Notes: generated from the letters alone by a model not told the origin. A DNA stretch of 64,000 nucleotides from Litoreibacter meonggei (GCF_003663885.1 NZ_RCCE01000006.1:124001-188000); one strand, 5' to 3'; shown: positions 1-9,485, counted from the first letter of the stretch. Numbers and translations are program-made.

Positions 1-21
1 GATAACAAGGAGAACTGATCC

Positions 22-1191
22 ATGAGTTTCGACACCCCGATCGACCGCCGCGGCACCCATTCCTCCAAATGGGACAAGATGGAGGCGATATACGGCGTCT
101 CCCCCGATGACGGCCTTGCAATGTGGGTGGCGGACATGGACTTCCGCCCGCCGCAATGTGTGCAGGACGCGGTCAAGGCGATGTACGAACACGGTGTCTA
201 CGGCTACTACGGTGACGAAACCGCATATCGCGCGGCAATCCAGTGGTGGATGAAAAACCGCCACGGCTGGGCGCTGAACCCCGACCATATCTTCACCACC
301 CACGGGCTGGTGAATGGCACGGCCATGTGCCTCGATGCGTTCACCAAACCCGGCGACGGTATCGTGCTGTTCACACCCGTCTACCACGCCTTCGCCCGCG
401 TCATCAAAGCCGCAGGCCGCGACGTGGTGGAGTGTCAGCTGGTCAATTCGGACGGCCGCTACGAGATGGATTTCGACGCCTATGACGCGCAGATGACGGG
501 CAAGGAGACCATGCTGATCCTGTGTTCGCCGCACAACCCCTGCGGGCGCGTCTGGACCAAAGCGGAACTGCAAGCCGTCGCCGCCTTCGCCAAACGCCAC
601 GACCTCATTCTGGTGTCCGACGAAATCCACCACGACCTCGTCTACCCCAGCCACACGCATATCCCGATGGCAACCTTGCCGGGCATCGAGGACCGGCTAG
701 TGATGATGACAGCGGCGACCAAGACCTTCAACATCGCGGGCTCTCACGCTGGCAATGTCATCATCGCGGACCCGGACCTGCGGGCCCGCTTCGCAAGCCG
801 CATGGCCGCGATGGGCATCAGTGCCAACAGCTTCGGCCTGTTTATGGCCACCGCCGCCTATTCCCCCGAAGGGGCCGCGTGGGTTGACGCGCTGGTCGAC
901 TATCTCGACACCAATCGCAAAATCTTCGACGCAGGGATCAACGCCATCCCCGGTCTTGCCTCCATGCAGATGGAATCAACCTATCTTGCTTGGGTCGATT
1001 TTTCCGGCACCGGCATGAGCCGCGCCGAGTTTACCAACCGCACGCAGGACACCGCCAAAATCGCCGCAAGCCACGGCCAGACCTTCGGCACGGGTGGCGA
1101 GGAGTTCATGCGCTTCAACATCGGCGCACCACGCGCGGTCATCGAAGATGCCGTCGCGCGCATGCAGACCGCGTTCGCGGACCTGCAATAA
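22..1191 (+). CDS. PatB/MalY-type PLP-dependent C-S lyase (aminotransferase class I/II)
   Basis: The 389-residue protein is a fold-type I PLP enzyme of the MalY/PatB branch, which cleaves cystathionine or similar thioethers to a thiol, pyruvate and ammonia. The N-terminal WVADMDF segment (about residues 35-41) is typical of PatB. SPHNPCGRVW (169-178), SDEIHHDL (199-206) and ATKTFNIAG with the predicted Schiff-base lysine K234 form the active site. Length matches the family. The start has AAGGAG at 7-12. The gene ends 5 bases before the convergent stop of an ABC permease. Family assignment is strong; the natural substrate (cystathionine or another cysteine conjugate) cannot be read from sequence. 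Confidence 0.85.
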   Translation: MSFDTPIDRRGTHSSKWDKMEAIYGVSPDDGLAMWVADMDFRPPQCVQDAVKAMYEHGVYGYYGDETAYRAAIQWWMKNRHGWALNPDHIFTTHGLVNGTAMCLDAFTKPGDGIVLFTPVYHAFARVIKAAGRDVVECQLVNSDGRYEMDFDAYDAQMTGKETMLILCSPHNPCGRVWTKAELQAVAAFAKRHDLILVSDEIHHDLVYPSHTHIPMATLPGIEDRLVMMTAATKTFNIAGSHAGNVIIADPDLRARFASRMAAMGISANSFGLFMATAAYSPEGAAWVDALVDYLDTNRKIFDAGINAIPGLASMQMESTYLAWVDFSGTGMSRAEFTNRTQDTAKIAASHGQTFGTGGEEFMRFNIGAPRAVIEDAVARMQTAFADLQ

Positions 1192-1196
1192 GCGCA

Positions 1197-3704
1197 TCAC
1201 TCGCGGGCGCGCAAAACCTGTGCTGGCCGCGTGGCAAGGGGGCGCCATGCAAACATCAGCCCGGTTGCCAACGTGGCCAGAATGCCGCCCGTGATGATCG
1301 CTACGGCAGAGCCGACAGCGATCTGGAAATCCGACTCCATGACGAAAACCATAACCCCCCATCCGGCCGCAATACCGGTCACCAGTGCGATCCCACCAGC
1401 CGTCAGGCCCAACAGCGCCGAACGTAGCGCGAAGTTGCCCAGCACCGCAGCGCGTGACGCGCCCAGCGTCTTCAGCACAGCGCCTTCATAAACCCGCGCC
1501 TTTTCTCCAGCGGCAGCCGTGCCGATCAACACGATGCCCCCCGTGACCAACGTCGCCAACGCGCCGTAGGTGATCGCCGCCGCGATGCCTTGCAGAACCT
1601 CGCTGACACGGTCGATTGCGTCACGCACGCGGATCGCGGTGATATTCGGATAGGTCTTCGCCATGTCGCGCAAAATCGCGCCTTCATCGGCTTCCTCGGC
1701 GTAGATCGTGGCGATATGCGTGTGCGGTGCACCCCGAAGCGCCGCCGCATTCATCGACAGCACGAACCCGAGCCCTCCGGTCGAGAAATTAACCTCGCGA
1801 AAGCTGGTAATCGTGGCGGTGATGTCGCGCCCCAGCACGTTGACGGTCAGGGTGTCACCCAGTTTCAAACCAAGCTCCTCCGCTTCCTCGGCGGCAAAGC
1901 TGATCTGTGGGTTGCCCTCGTACCCTTTGCCCCACCATGCGCCTGCCGTAATGTCGGTCCCTGCCGGCAACGCATCCGCATAGGTCACGCCGCGATCACC
2001 GCGCACGACCCAGTGGTCCGGTGCCACCTCCATCGCAGGCTTACCGTTGATCTTGGCAATCACGCCGCGCAACATCGGCGCGCTTTCGATCTTCGACACG
2101 CTTGGGCGCGCGGTCAAAGATGCCACAAGCGGCTCCAGCTGATCGGGCTGCACATCCACGATGAAATAGCTTGGCGCAATCTCGGGCAAGTCCCCGGCAA
2201 TCGCATTGCGCAGGTTCCAGTCGATCTGTCCCACTGCCGCCAGCACCGACAGGCCCAGCCCCAATGAGACAACGACGGCCTGCGCCTCGCGCCCCGGCCC
2301 GCCAACCGCGCCCAACGCAAAGCGCAACGTCTTGAACCCGCGCAACCGCCGCGAAAGCCACCGCGCCAGCACCCGCACGCCCATCGCCGCCAACACCAGC
2401 AATACAAACGCCGCCATGATGCCACCCGCCGCCCACAGGGTCAGCATGACCAAACCGGAAAGCCACGCCGCAGAGCCTACCAGTGCAGCTAAGATTAACG
2501 CGCACACAACAATCCAGACCGGCCTCGGCCAGCCTTTGACACCGCTCTGCGCATCCCGAAACAACGCCGCCGCGCGGATATGCTCCGACTGGCCCAGCGG
2601 CCACAGCGTAAACAACGCCGCCGCCAACGCCCCGTATAGGGCCGCTTCCGCCAAGGGCCGCAGGCGCAGCGCCAGTTCCACCGGCACCGGCAAGCTCGCC
2701 TCAATCAACGGGCCGAACGCCAGCGGCAACAGCCCGCCCAGCACCAGTCCCATGGCAATGCCCAGCGCCGCGAGGAAACCCACCTGCAACAGATAGACCC
2801 GAAACACCAAGCCGCCCGACGCGCCCAGACTACGCAAGGTGGCGATCACTTCCGTTTTGCCCGCCAGATAGGCCCTGACCGCCGCCGATACGCCGACGCC
2901 GCCCACGGCCAATCCCGTCAGCCCCACCAGCACCAGAAACGCCGACAGCCGCTCCACAAACCGCGAAATCCCCGGCGCGCCGTTGCGCCGGTCCCGCCAG
3001 CGAAAGCCGGTGCCTTCCAACGCCGCTTCGGCCTGCGCTTTGGCGGCCTCCAGATCCAACGCCTCAGTCGTCCTGATCCGGTATTCCGTCTCGAATAAAG
3101 TCCCTGGCGTCAAAAGCCCCGCGTCCTGCAAGGCCGCACTTTCCACCAGTGTCGGCGGCCCCAGCGAGAAACCCGCCCCCGCGCTGTCCGGCATGCGCTC
3201 CAACGCGGCCATGACGATGAACTCTTTGACCCCCAGCTTCACGCGGTCGCCCACGTCCAAGCCCAGTCGCGCCAGCAGGACCGGATCAACCACCGCCCCC
3301 GCGAACCCGTCGCGCCCTGCCAAAGCCTCTGCCAAAGGTATGTCCGGTGTCAGTTGAACCGCGCCATAAAGCGGATACATGTCGTCAACGCCTTTGACTT
3401 GCGTCAGGGCGCGTTCGTCCCCTGTCGCCAGCATGGAGCGGAAATCGACAAGCTCCGACACATCCCCCAAGCTCTCGAAAAACGCGCGCTCTTCAGGTTC
3501 GGCAAACCGGTAGGTCAGTTGCACTTCCGCGTCGCCGCCAAGGATCACCGCGCCCTGTTCCGTTAGCCCCGCCTCGATCGCGCCGCGCACCGTGCCGATC
3601 GCGGCAATTGCGGCCACGCCCAACGCCAGACAGGCCAGAAACACCCAGAACCCCCGCAAGCCGCCGCGCAGCTCGCGGCGCGCAATCCGCCACGCAAGAT
3701 TCAT
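1197..3704 (-). CDS. FtsX-like ABC transporter permease (YbbP type)
   Basis: This is a large 835-residue inner-membrane permease with one N-terminal membrane helix (about 19-41), a long periplasmic domain, and FtsX-type membrane blocks near residues 255-385 and 700-830. The second block carries the LKTLGASRAAVL coupling segment. The size and arrangement fit the YbbP family. It overlaps its ATPase by 4 bases (stop of one, ATG of the next), so the two are one operon. In E. coli the same ybbA-ybbP pair is divergent from the esterase tesA, and that arrangement is repeated here. Proposed roles in lipid or lipoprotein handling and toxic-compound export are not proven; the substrate is unknown. Confidence 0.85.
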   Translation of the reverse strand: MNLAWRIARRELRGGLRGFWVFLACLALGVAAIAAIGTVRGAIEAGLTEQGAVILGGDAEVQLTYRFAEPEERAFFESLGDVSELVDFRSMLATGDERALTQVKGVDDMYPLYGAVQLTPDIPLAEALAGRDGFAGAVVDPVLLARLGLDVGDRVKLGVKEFIVMAALERMPDSAGAGFSLGPPTLVESAALQDAGLLTPGTLFETEYRIRTTEALDLEAAKAQAEAALEGTGFRWRDRRNGAPGISRFVERLSAFLVLVGLTGLAVGGVGVSAAVRAYLAGKTEVIATLRSLGASGGLVFRVYLLQVGFLAALGIAMGLVLGGLLPLAFGPLIEASLPVPVELALRLRPLAEAALYGALAAALFTLWPLGQSEHIRAAALFRDAQSGVKGWPRPVWIVVCALILAALVGSAAWLSGLVMLTLWAAGGIMAAFVLLVLAAMGVRVLARWLSRRLRGFKTLRFALGAVGGPGREAQAVVVSLGLGLSVLAAVGQIDWNLRNAIAGDLPEIAPSYFIVDVQPDQLEPLVASLTARPSVSKIESAPMLRGVIAKINGKPAMEVAPDHWVVRGDRGVTYADALPAGTDITAGAWWGKGYEGNPQISFAAEEAEELGLKLGDTLTVNVLGRDITATITSFREVNFSTGGLGFVLSMNAAALRGAPHTHIATIYAEEADEGAILRDMAKTYPNITAIRVRDAIDRVSEVLQGIAAAITYGALATLVTGGIVLIGTAAAGEKARVYEGAVLKTLGASRAAVLGNFALRSALLGLTAGGIALVTGIAAGWGVMVFVMESDFQIAVGSAVAIITGGILATLATGLMFAWRPLATRPAQVLRARE

Positions 3705-4396
3705 TGCGCGGCCATCGCAAGGCTGTCGCTGATGATCTGCCCGTCGCGCAGCTGCACCACGCGGTCACACCGCGCCGCCAGTTCCGGCGCATGGGTCACG
3801 AGGATCAAGGTCGCGCCATGGCGGTCGCGCAGGTCGAACAGCAAATCCATCACCATTTCGCCCGTCGCCGCGTCCAGATTGCCCGTAGGCTCGTCCGCCA
3901 GCAAAATCTGCGGCCGTCCGACAACCGCCCGCGCCAGCGCAACACGCTGCTGTTCCCCGCCCGACATCTGCGACGGATAATGCCCGCCGCGTGACGCCAG
4001 CCCGACAGCGGCCAGTTCCGCATCCGCCCGCGCAAACGCATCCTCGGCCCCTGCCAATTCCAAAGGCAGCGCTACGTTCTCCAAAGCGGTCATTGTCGGA
4101 ATCAGGTGGAAGGATTGGAAAACCACCCCCATATGGTCCCTACGGAAGCGGGCCAGCCCATCCTCGCCCATCGGCGTGAGGTCTTGGCCCAAAACTGATA
4201 CAAGCCCCGATGTGGCGCGCTCCAGCCCGCCCATCACCATCAGGAGAGACGATTTGCCAGAGCCCGACGCCCCCGTAAGCCCCAAGGTTTCCCCTGCGCT
4301 CACCTCCATAGAAATGCCCTTCAGGATCTCGACCACGCCGGCATTGCCGTCCAGTGACAGGGTCAAATCTTTCAGGCGCATCACGGGATCGGTCAT
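3701..4396 (-). CDS. ABC transporter ATP-binding protein (YbbA/LolD type)
   Basis: A 231-residue ATPase with Walker A GASGSGKSSL, signature MSGGEQQRVALARAV and Walker B ILLADEPTGNLD, in the MacB/LolD/YbbA subfamily. A longer reading frame exists upstream, but the ATG at 4396 gives the normal family N-terminus (MTDPVMRLKDL). Upstream codons would run into the divergent esterase. It is the partner of the permease that overlaps it by 4 bases. It energises the YbbP-type permease on the cytoplasmic face of the inner membrane; the substrate is unknown. Confidence 0.88.
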   Translation of the reverse strand: MTDPVMRLKDLTLSLDGNAGVVEILKGISMEVSAGETLGLTGASGSGKSSLLMVMGGLERATSGLVSVLGQDLTPMGEDGLARFRRDHMGVVFQSFHLIPTMTALENVALPLELAGAEDAFARADAELAAVGLASRGGHYPSQMSGGEQQRVALARAVVGRPQILLADEPTGNLDAATGEMVMDLLFDLRDRHGATLILVTHAPELAARCDRVVQLRDGQIISDSLAMAAQ

Positions 4397-4406
4397 CACT
4401 TGGTCC

Positions 4407-5078
4407 TTGGGCTTGGGGCGTGGACTTGTAGATAGACCCTTCCGCACACTTCGCAACCTTGCACTTGCATCCGTCTTGGCAAGCCCCGCAATGGCAGAGC
4501 CGGTGACGATCGCCGCGCTTGGCGACAGTCTGACCCAAGGCTACGGCCTGCCCGCCGAAGACGGCTTCGTGCCGCAGCTTCAGGCGTGGCTCACCGCGCA
4601 AGGCGCGGACGTCACCTTGGTCAATGCAGGCGTCTCCGGCGATACCACCGCGGGCGGCCTGTCACGCATCGACTGGACCCTGACGCCAGAGGTCGACGCC
4701 GTGATCGTCGCCTTGGGCGGCAACGACGTGCTGCGCGGGCTACCCCCCGAACAGGCGAAATCCAACCTTGATGCCATCCTAACCAAGATCGAGGAGCGCG
4801 GCCTACCGTTCCTGCTGGCAGGAATTGACGCCCCGTCCAACTACGGCCCCGATTACGAGAGGGAGTTCGAGGCGCTCTACCCCGATCTCGCCGCCAAACA
4901 CGACGCGCTTCTGATCCCGAATTTCCTCGAGGGTCTGACCCGTATCGACGACCGCGCCATGGTCATGCGCGACCACATGCAAAGCGACGGCATCCACCCC
5001 GACGCCTCCGGCGTTGCGCTGATCGTCGAGGCCATCGGCCCGGTCGTTCTGGACCTTATCGCCCGCGCCAAGCACTGA
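4407..5078 (+). CDS. Arylesterase / TesA-like SGNH (GDSL) hydrolase
   Basis: The conserved core shows SGNH block I GDSLTQGYG with the nucleophilic serine, the glycine block (NAGVSGDTT), GGND, and the C-terminal DGIHP carrying Asp and His. This is the TesA/lysophospholipase-L1 fold, which hydrolyses short acyl or aryl esters and acyl-thioesters. The segment RTLRNLALASVLASPAMA before the core is a likely signal peptide, so the product is probably periplasmic. The start is uncertain: the frame is open further upstream, overlapping the ABC ATPase, but no ATG lies at a fitting place. TTG at 4407 or 4413 would give about 221-223 residues. It is divergent from the ABC genes, as tesA is from ybbA in E. 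coli. Confidence 0.82.
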   Translation: MGLGRGLVDRPFRTLRNLALASVLASPAMAEPVTIAALGDSLTQGYGLPAEDGFVPQLQAWLTAQGADVTLVNAGVSGDTTAGGLSRIDWTLTPEVDAVIVALGGNDVLRGLPPEQAKSNLDAILTKIEERGLPFLLAGIDAPSNYGPDYEREFEALYPDLAAKHDALLIPNFLEGLTRIDDRAMVMRDHMQSDGIHPDASGVALIVEAIGPVVLDLIARAKH

Positions 5079-5082
5079 TTTC

Positions 5083-5128
5083 GTACAAACTGGCAGAAAC
5101 GATGTACGCGGCGTACGTGGTGTACAAA
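5083..5128. promoter_or_regulatory. GTAC repeat cluster upstream of malyl-CoA lyase gene
   Basis: Four GTAC tetramers start at 5083, 5104, 5113 and 5122, the last three spaced exactly 9 bases. GTACGC and GCGTAC at 5104-5116 form a perfect dyad with one central base. GTACAAA occurs at 5083-5089 and again at 5122-5128. The cluster sits 98-143 bases before the lyase start codon, where an operator is plausible. No known regulator is assigned. Confidence 0.35.
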
Positions 5129-5225
5129 ACCCCGTTCGCCGCAGCGCAGCGCTTGCAGAGCATCGCGCAATATCCTATCCCTGACCGCAGCAAACACGAA
5201 ACATCCTTACGCGAAAGAAATGCCC

Positions 5226-6182
5226 ATGAGCTTCCGCCTGCAACCCGCCACCCCTGCCCGTCCAAACCGTTGCCAGCTCTTCGGCCCCGGCTCCCGCCCC
5301 GCGCTTTTCGAGAAGATGGCCGCCTCCGCCGCCGACGTCATCAACCTTGATCTCGAAGATTCCGTCGCGCCATCCGACAAAGACACCGCCCGCGAGAACG
5401 TCATCAAGGCGACACATGAGGTCGATTGGGGCAACAAGTATTTGTCGGTGCGCATCAACGGGTTGGACACCCCCTACTGGTATCGTGATGTCGTTGATTT
5501 GCTTGAGAAATCATCCGATCGCCTTGACCAGATCATGATCCCGAAAGTCGGCTGCGCCGCCGATATCTACGCCGTCGACGCCCTTGTGACCTCCATCGAG
5601 GCCGCAAAAGGCCGCACCAAAAAGATCAGCTTCGAGGTCATCATCGAAAGCGCCGCAGGCATCGCCCATGCCGAAGAAATCGCCGCATCCTCGCCCCGTC
5701 TGCAAGCCATGTCGCTGGGCGCCGCCGACTTCGCAGCCTCAATGGGGATGCAGACCACCGGTATCGGTGGCACGCAGGAAAACTACTACATGCTGCAAGG
5801 CGGCAACCAGCACTGGTCCGATCCATGGCACTGGGCGCAGGCCAAAATCGTAGCAGCCGCAAGAACTTACGGCGTCCTGCCAGTTGACGGCCCCTTCGGT
5901 GACTTCTCCGACGACGAGGGCTTCCGCGCCCAAGCCCGTCGCTCGGCCGTGTTAGGCATGGCTGGCAAATGGGCCATTCACCCGAAGCAAATTGCCCTTG
6001 CAAACGAGGTGTTTACCCCCTCCGAAGAACAAGTCACCGAGGCCCGCGAAATTCTTGAAGCCATGGAAACCGCCAAAGCCAACGGCGAGGGCGCGACCGT
6101 CTACAAGGGCCGCTTGGTCGACATCGCCTCGATCAAACAAGCCGAGGTCATCGTCAAGCAATTCGAGATGATAAACAGCTAA
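5226..6182 (+). CDS. mcl1: L-malyl-CoA / beta-methylmalyl-CoA lyase
   Basis: A 318-residue member of the HpcH/HpaI/citrate-lyase beta family. The N-terminus (RPNRCQLFGPGSRP) and the DLEDSVAP metal-binding stretch match the Mcl1 group of Rhodobacteraceae, and the length equals that of the Rhodobacter enzyme. It reversibly cleaves malyl-CoA to acetyl-CoA plus glyoxylate and beta-methylmalyl-CoA to propionyl-CoA plus glyoxylate, a step of the ethylmalonyl-CoA pathway. ATG at 5226 is chosen because it yields the family start MSFRLQPA; an upstream ATG at 5220 adds only two residues. The gene stands alone, followed by a strong hairpin. A dedicated malyl-CoA thioesterase is not in view. Confidence 0.9.
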   Translation: MSFRLQPATPARPNRCQLFGPGSRPALFEKMAASAADVINLDLEDSVAPSDKDTARENVIKATHEVDWGNKYLSVRINGLDTPYWYRDVVDLLEKSSDRLDQIMIPKVGCAADIYAVDALVTSIEAAKGRTKKISFEVIIESAAGIAHAEEIAASSPRLQAMSLGAADFAASMGMQTTGIGGTQENYYMLQGGNQHWSDPWHWAQAKIVAAARTYGVLPVDGPFGDFSDDEGFRAQARRSAVLGMAGKWAIHPKQIALANEVFTPSEEQVTEAREILEAMETAKANGEGATVYKGRLVDIASIKQAEVIVKQFEMINS

Positions 6183-6187
6183 AAATT

Positions 6188-6215
6188 GCGCTGCCCCAAT
6201 ACCTTGGGGCAGCGC
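6188..6215 (-). terminator. Intrinsic terminator between convergent genes
   Basis: A perfect 12-bp stem (GCGCTGCCCCAA paired with TTGGGGCAGCGC) closes a 4-base TACC loop. On the minus strand it is followed by AATTTTT, so it best serves the AraC-type gene whose stop is at 6222. It may also block read-through from the malyl-CoA lyase gene. Confidence 0.85.
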
Positions 6216-6221
6216 ACCGCC

Positions 6222-7058
6222 CTATTTCAGCGGCAAATAGAGTTCCGTCACCAAATCTTCCGGTGCCGTATCCGTCGGGTCGTTCAGGTAAACCTCCATC
6301 GCAGGCGCGTCCCCCGGCTCCTCCCCGCTTTCAGGCAGCCAGACCCCATACAGGTAGTCATACGCCGCCTTCAGCCCCGCATACGGGCCGGTATGGGTCA
6401 ACACGGCAACCTTGCCTGCGGGTATTTGCAAGTCTTCCATGCCGTCGGGCATCTCGAAGTCATCGCTGACCAGTATTCCCGCATGGCTGCGCAGTTTGGA
6501 TTCAGCCACTGCATTCGGGTCGTCGTAATAGACCCCCGCCATCCCCCGCGCCGAGGGCCACAGCCCGCGCGACGTGAACATCGCGGAGATGGCTTCGAAC
6601 TTCTTGCCGATCTCCAGATAGGGGCCAGTATGAGCCAAAGCCGCCATTCGTCCGCCGGATCGTTCTTTAATTTCAACAGGGTACATGGAAAATTCTCCTC
6701 TGTGGGTTTCGGGGCTTGGAGACGCCAGAGCCCCGCGTTTGCGAAACGCCGCCGGAGTCACACCAAATGCCTCGCGGAAAATGCGGGTGAAGCTGGCGAT
6801 GTTGTCATAGCCGCACCGCGCCGCAACTTCCCCGATCGACCAGTCCCTTTGCACCAGCCAGCACGCCGCCCGATGCATCCGGATACGCCGCACTGCGGCG
6901 GCGCAGGTCTCTCCGGTCATCCCGTGAAACACCCGATGCCAGTGAAACCGGCTCATCGCCGCCACATCCGCCAGCGCGTCCAACGACAGATCAGCCGCAG
7001 GGTTGTCGTGGATGTAGTCTTTCACACGCAACAGCCGTGCCTCATAGGGATTGGTCAT
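6222..7058 (-). CDS. AraC-family regulator with C-terminal GyrI-like effector domain
   Basis: A 278-residue protein with an N-terminal AraC/XylS double helix-turn-helix (about residues 8-107; GYDNIASFTRIFREAFGVTP is the second helix-turn-helix) followed by a GyrI-like small-molecule-binding domain (about 125-278). This order, with DNA binding first, is that of Rob/SoxS-like regulators fused to GyrI domains, which typically bind hydrophobic cationic compounds. It is expected to be a cytoplasmic transcription activator. No obvious target gene adjoins it; accA is divergent but is a housekeeping gene. The inducer cannot be predicted. Confidence 0.85.
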   Translation of the reverse strand: MTNPYEARLLRVKDYIHDNPAADLSLDALADVAAMSRFHWHRVFHGMTGETCAAAVRRIRMHRAACWLVQRDWSIGEVAARCGYDNIASFTRIFREAFGVTPAAFRKRGALASPSPETHRGEFSMYPVEIKERSGGRMAALAHTGPYLEIGKKFEAISAMFTSRGLWPSARGMAGVYYDDPNAVAESKLRSHAGILVSDDFEMPDGMEDLQIPAGKVAVLTHTGPYAGLKAAYDYLYGVWLPESGEEPGDAPAMEVYLNDPTDTAPEDLVTELYLPLK

Positions 7059-7175
7059 TGATTACTCCGTCTCGTCTCGCCTTTGGTTCTAGCCTAGCCC
7101 CATTTCACAAATCTTGCTGAGTTGCATCTGCCGTGAAGCATGGTCATATATCCCCCACGCAATCTGGAGTTCCCA

Positions 7176-8138
7176 ATGACCAATTACCTTGAGTTCGAAA
7201 AGCCTCTGGCCGAGATCGAAGGCAAAGCCGAAGAACTGCGCGCCATGGCGCGTCAGAACGAGGAAATGGACATCGAGAAGGAAGCGGCGGCGCTCGACAA
7301 GAAAGCCGCTGTCCTGCTGAAAGATCTTTATAAGGACTTGACGCCATGGCGCAAATGTCTGGTCGCTCGTCATCCTAACCGACCGCACTGTAAAGATTAT
7401 ATCGAGGCGCTGTTCGATGAATACACTCCGCTGGCAGGTGATCGAAATTTCGCGGATGATCATGCTGTGATGGGTGGTTTGGCGCGACTTGGTGATCGCG
7501 CGATCATGGTGATCGGCCATGAAAAAGGGAACAATACAAAAAGCCGCATCGAGCGTAACTTCGGCATGGCCCGCCCCGAAGGCTATCGCAAAGCGATCCG
7601 TCTTATGGATCTCGCGCACCGTTTTGGCCTGCCGGTGGTTACGCTTGTGGACACTCCAGGCGCCTATCCCGGTAAAGGCGCGGAAGAACGCGGCCAATCG
7701 GAAGCCATCGCTCGCTCGACGCAGAAGTGCCTTGAGATTGGTGTGCCTTTGGTATCGGTGATCATTGGTGAAGGCGGCTCCGGCGGTGCGGTGGCATTTG
7801 CAACAGCCAACCGTGTGGCGATGCTGGAACACTCCATCTATTCCGTTATCAGTCCCGAAGGCTGCGCCTCAATTCTGTGGAAAGACGCCGAGAAAATGCG
7901 CGAGGCCGCCGAAGCGTTGCGCCTGACCGCACAGGATTTGAAGAACCTCGGCGTCTGCGACCGAATTATTCCCGAACCTGTTGGGGGCGCACAGCGCGAT
8001 GCCAAGACCGCTATTGCCTCGGTTGGTGAAGCCTTGGGTGAAATGATCGACGATTTGTCCAAAATGGATAGCGCTGCGTTGATCAAGGATCGCAGAGCCA
8101 AGTATCTGGATTTGGGCTCTAAAGGTCTGGCAGCCTAA
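7176..8138 (+). CDS. accA: Acetyl-CoA carboxylase carboxyltransferase subunit alpha
   Basis: A 320-residue carboxyltransferase alpha subunit. With AccD it transfers the carboxyl group from carboxybiotin to acetyl-CoA to make malonyl-CoA, the first step of fatty acid synthesis. Diagnostic segments include [20 protein letters not shown] and [17 protein letters not shown], followed by [12 protein letters not shown]. The N-terminal helical region (residues 1-60) is typical. The frame extends 12 codons upstream, but [11 protein letters not shown] at 7176 is the conserved family start. It converges on the next gene with a 6-base gap. Confidence 0.95.
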   Translation: MTNYLEFEKPLAEIEGKAEELRAMARQNEEMDIEKEAAALDKKAAVLLKDLYKDLTPWRKCLVARHPNRPHCKDYIEALFDEYTPLAGDRNFADDHAVMGGLARLGDRAIMVIGHEKGNNTKSRIERNFGMARPEGYRKAIRLMDLAHRFGLPVVTLVDTPGAYPGKGAEERGQSEAIARSTQKCLEIGVPLVSVIIGEGGSGGAVAFATANRVAMLEHSIYSVISPEGCASILWKDAEKMREAAEALRLTAQDLKNLGVCDRIIPEPVGGAQRDAKTAIASVGEALGEMIDDLSKMDSAALIKDRRAKYLDLGSKGLAA

Positions 8139-8144
8139 CGCGCC

Positions 8145-8747
8145 TTACCACATGGTATCTTTGGCGCGCGCGCCCCATTCCGCGTCATAGGTTTTTCCAT
8201 CGAACCCTGCTTTTAATTCGGCGAGCATGTCACCCACAGACGGCAAAACAACGTCTGCGCGCTGTCCTCGCCATAACTCCGAACGCATAAGAGCACGGGC
8301 GCATTGCGAATAGACTTCGATTATCTTGATGACGACAACACAACGCGGTGTTCGCCCCTTATCACTAAAACGGCCTCGCAAGCCCTCGTCGAACGTCACT
8401 TTGGCCTCGCCGTTCACGCGGACGACATTGTTCGAACCGGGGACCATGAACATTAGTGCGATACGCGGATCGCGCACGATATTGCGCAGGCTATCCATGC
8501 GGTTATTGCCCCGCCAGTCCGGCAATGCGAGCGTGGTTTCATCCAATTCCAACACCACTGGGCCATCATCCCCGCGTGGAGAGCCATCAACCCCTTCGGG
8601 GCCTACAGTGGTAACCACACAGAAGCGCGATGCCATAATCCATTTTCTGTAAGTCGGCGTCAGGCGGTCCGCAACTTTGACAAGTGAAGCCTCACCGGGC
8701 GTGCCATATGCTGCTTCCAATTCAGAGACGTCAGACACAAAATCCAT
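8145..8747 (-). CDS. Pyridoxamine 5'-phosphate oxidase-fold FMN-binding protein (MSMEG_1061/DR2398 family)
   Basis: A 200-residue protein with the split-barrel FMN-binding fold. SPRGDDGPVVLELDETTLALPDWRGNNRMDSLRNI (described here by its ends at about residues 76-110) is the hallmark of the MSMEG_1061/DR2398 subgroup. Function is usually unassigned; a flavin- or F420-dependent oxidoreductase or a small-molecule reducer is likely. Its ATG directly abuts the stop codon of plsC (8748), so it is probably the last gene of the ftsE-ftsX-plsC transcription unit. Its link to that operon's work is unknown. Confidence 0.8.
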   Translation of the reverse strand: MDFVSDVSELEAAYGTPGEASLVKVADRLTPTYRKWIMASRFCVVTTVGPEGVDGSPRGDDGPVVLELDETTLALPDWRGNNRMDSLRNIVRDPRIALMFMVPGSNNVVRVNGEAKVTFDEGLRGRFSDKGRTPRCVVVIKIIEVYSQCARALMRSELWRGQRADVVLPSVGDMLAELKAGFDGKTYDAEWGARAKDTMW

Positions 8748-9485
8748 TCACTCCTCCTTGGGTTGAAACCCTGCTTCGACCAACAACCGATCCGAGGCGG
8801 ACTCCACTTCGGACTCCAGTTTTGCGAGGAATTCTTCCTTGGGTAGTCCCGGCGGGATCGGTTCAAGAAACTCGACGACCGCCACACCGGGCTTGCGGTA
8901 GACACCGCGGCGCGGCCAGAACACGCCCGCATTGGTTGCCACCGGATAGCAGGTCTGGCCCATTTGTTCGTAAAGGACTGCTGTACCAATCTTGTACGGT
9001 TTTTTAACTCCCGGTGCGAGGCGGGTCCCTTGGGAGTAGATCACCAGTTGACCAGGCAATTTGTCACCTTTGTCCACATCCGCAAGCATCTTGGCGATTG
9101 CCGCCCCCCGTTTGCCGCGGTTCACCGGAATACAACCTATGCGGTATGCGTACTGGCCTAGAATAGGCGCGTAGAGCAGTATCGCTTTCATTATAAACTT
9201 GCCATGCGGGATGGCATCGAAAATCATCAAAATATCCAGAAACGACTGGTGCTTCGCGGCGACGAGAGCTTCTTCAGTCGGGGGCGTGCCGCGCACCTCG
9301 CTTTTTAATCCGATCATCCAACTTGCGGACCAGATGACATAGCGCGCGTAAGCGTGACAGGCTGCAAGTGCGCCATAGGGGCTAAAGATCGCCCATGGCA
9401 GGTAAATGAGCGCAAGCACCGGCATAGACACATACATCGACAGGTTGAACACCAGCGAACGGACCCATTGCACTGCATATTTCAT
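8748..9485 (-). CDS. plsC: 1-acyl-sn-glycerol-3-phosphate acyltransferase
   Basis: A 245-residue membrane-associated acyltransferase that makes phosphatidate from lysophosphatidate. The catalytic HX4D motif is HQSFLD, and the substrate-binding PVNRGKRG segment follows. N-terminal hydrophobic helices (about residues 8-30) anchor it to the inner membrane. The ATG at 9485 is chosen over an upstream start because it gives the family N-terminus MKYAVQWVRSLVFN and lies 2 bases after the ftsX stop. Close coupling with ftsE-ftsX suggests co-expression of envelope and division genes, an arrangement known in Rhodobacterales. Confidence 0.9.
   Translation of the reverse strand: MKYAVQWVRSLVFNLSMYVSMPVLALIYLPWAIFSPYGALAACHAYARYVIWSASWMIGLKSEVRGTPPTEEALVAAKHQSFLDILMIFDAIPHGKFIMKAILLYAPILGQYAYRIGCIPVNRGKRGAAIAKMLADVDKGDKLPGQLVIYSQGTRLAPGVKKPYKIGTAVLYEQMGQTCYPVATNAGVFWPRRGVYRKPGVAVVEFLEPIPPGLPKEEFLAKLESEVESASDRLLVEAGFQPKEE

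Noticed and set aside
6186-7061. Long plus-strand frame opposite the AraC-type gene
   Set aside because: Shadow of the minus-strand gene; the product is His/Arg-rich without any domain.
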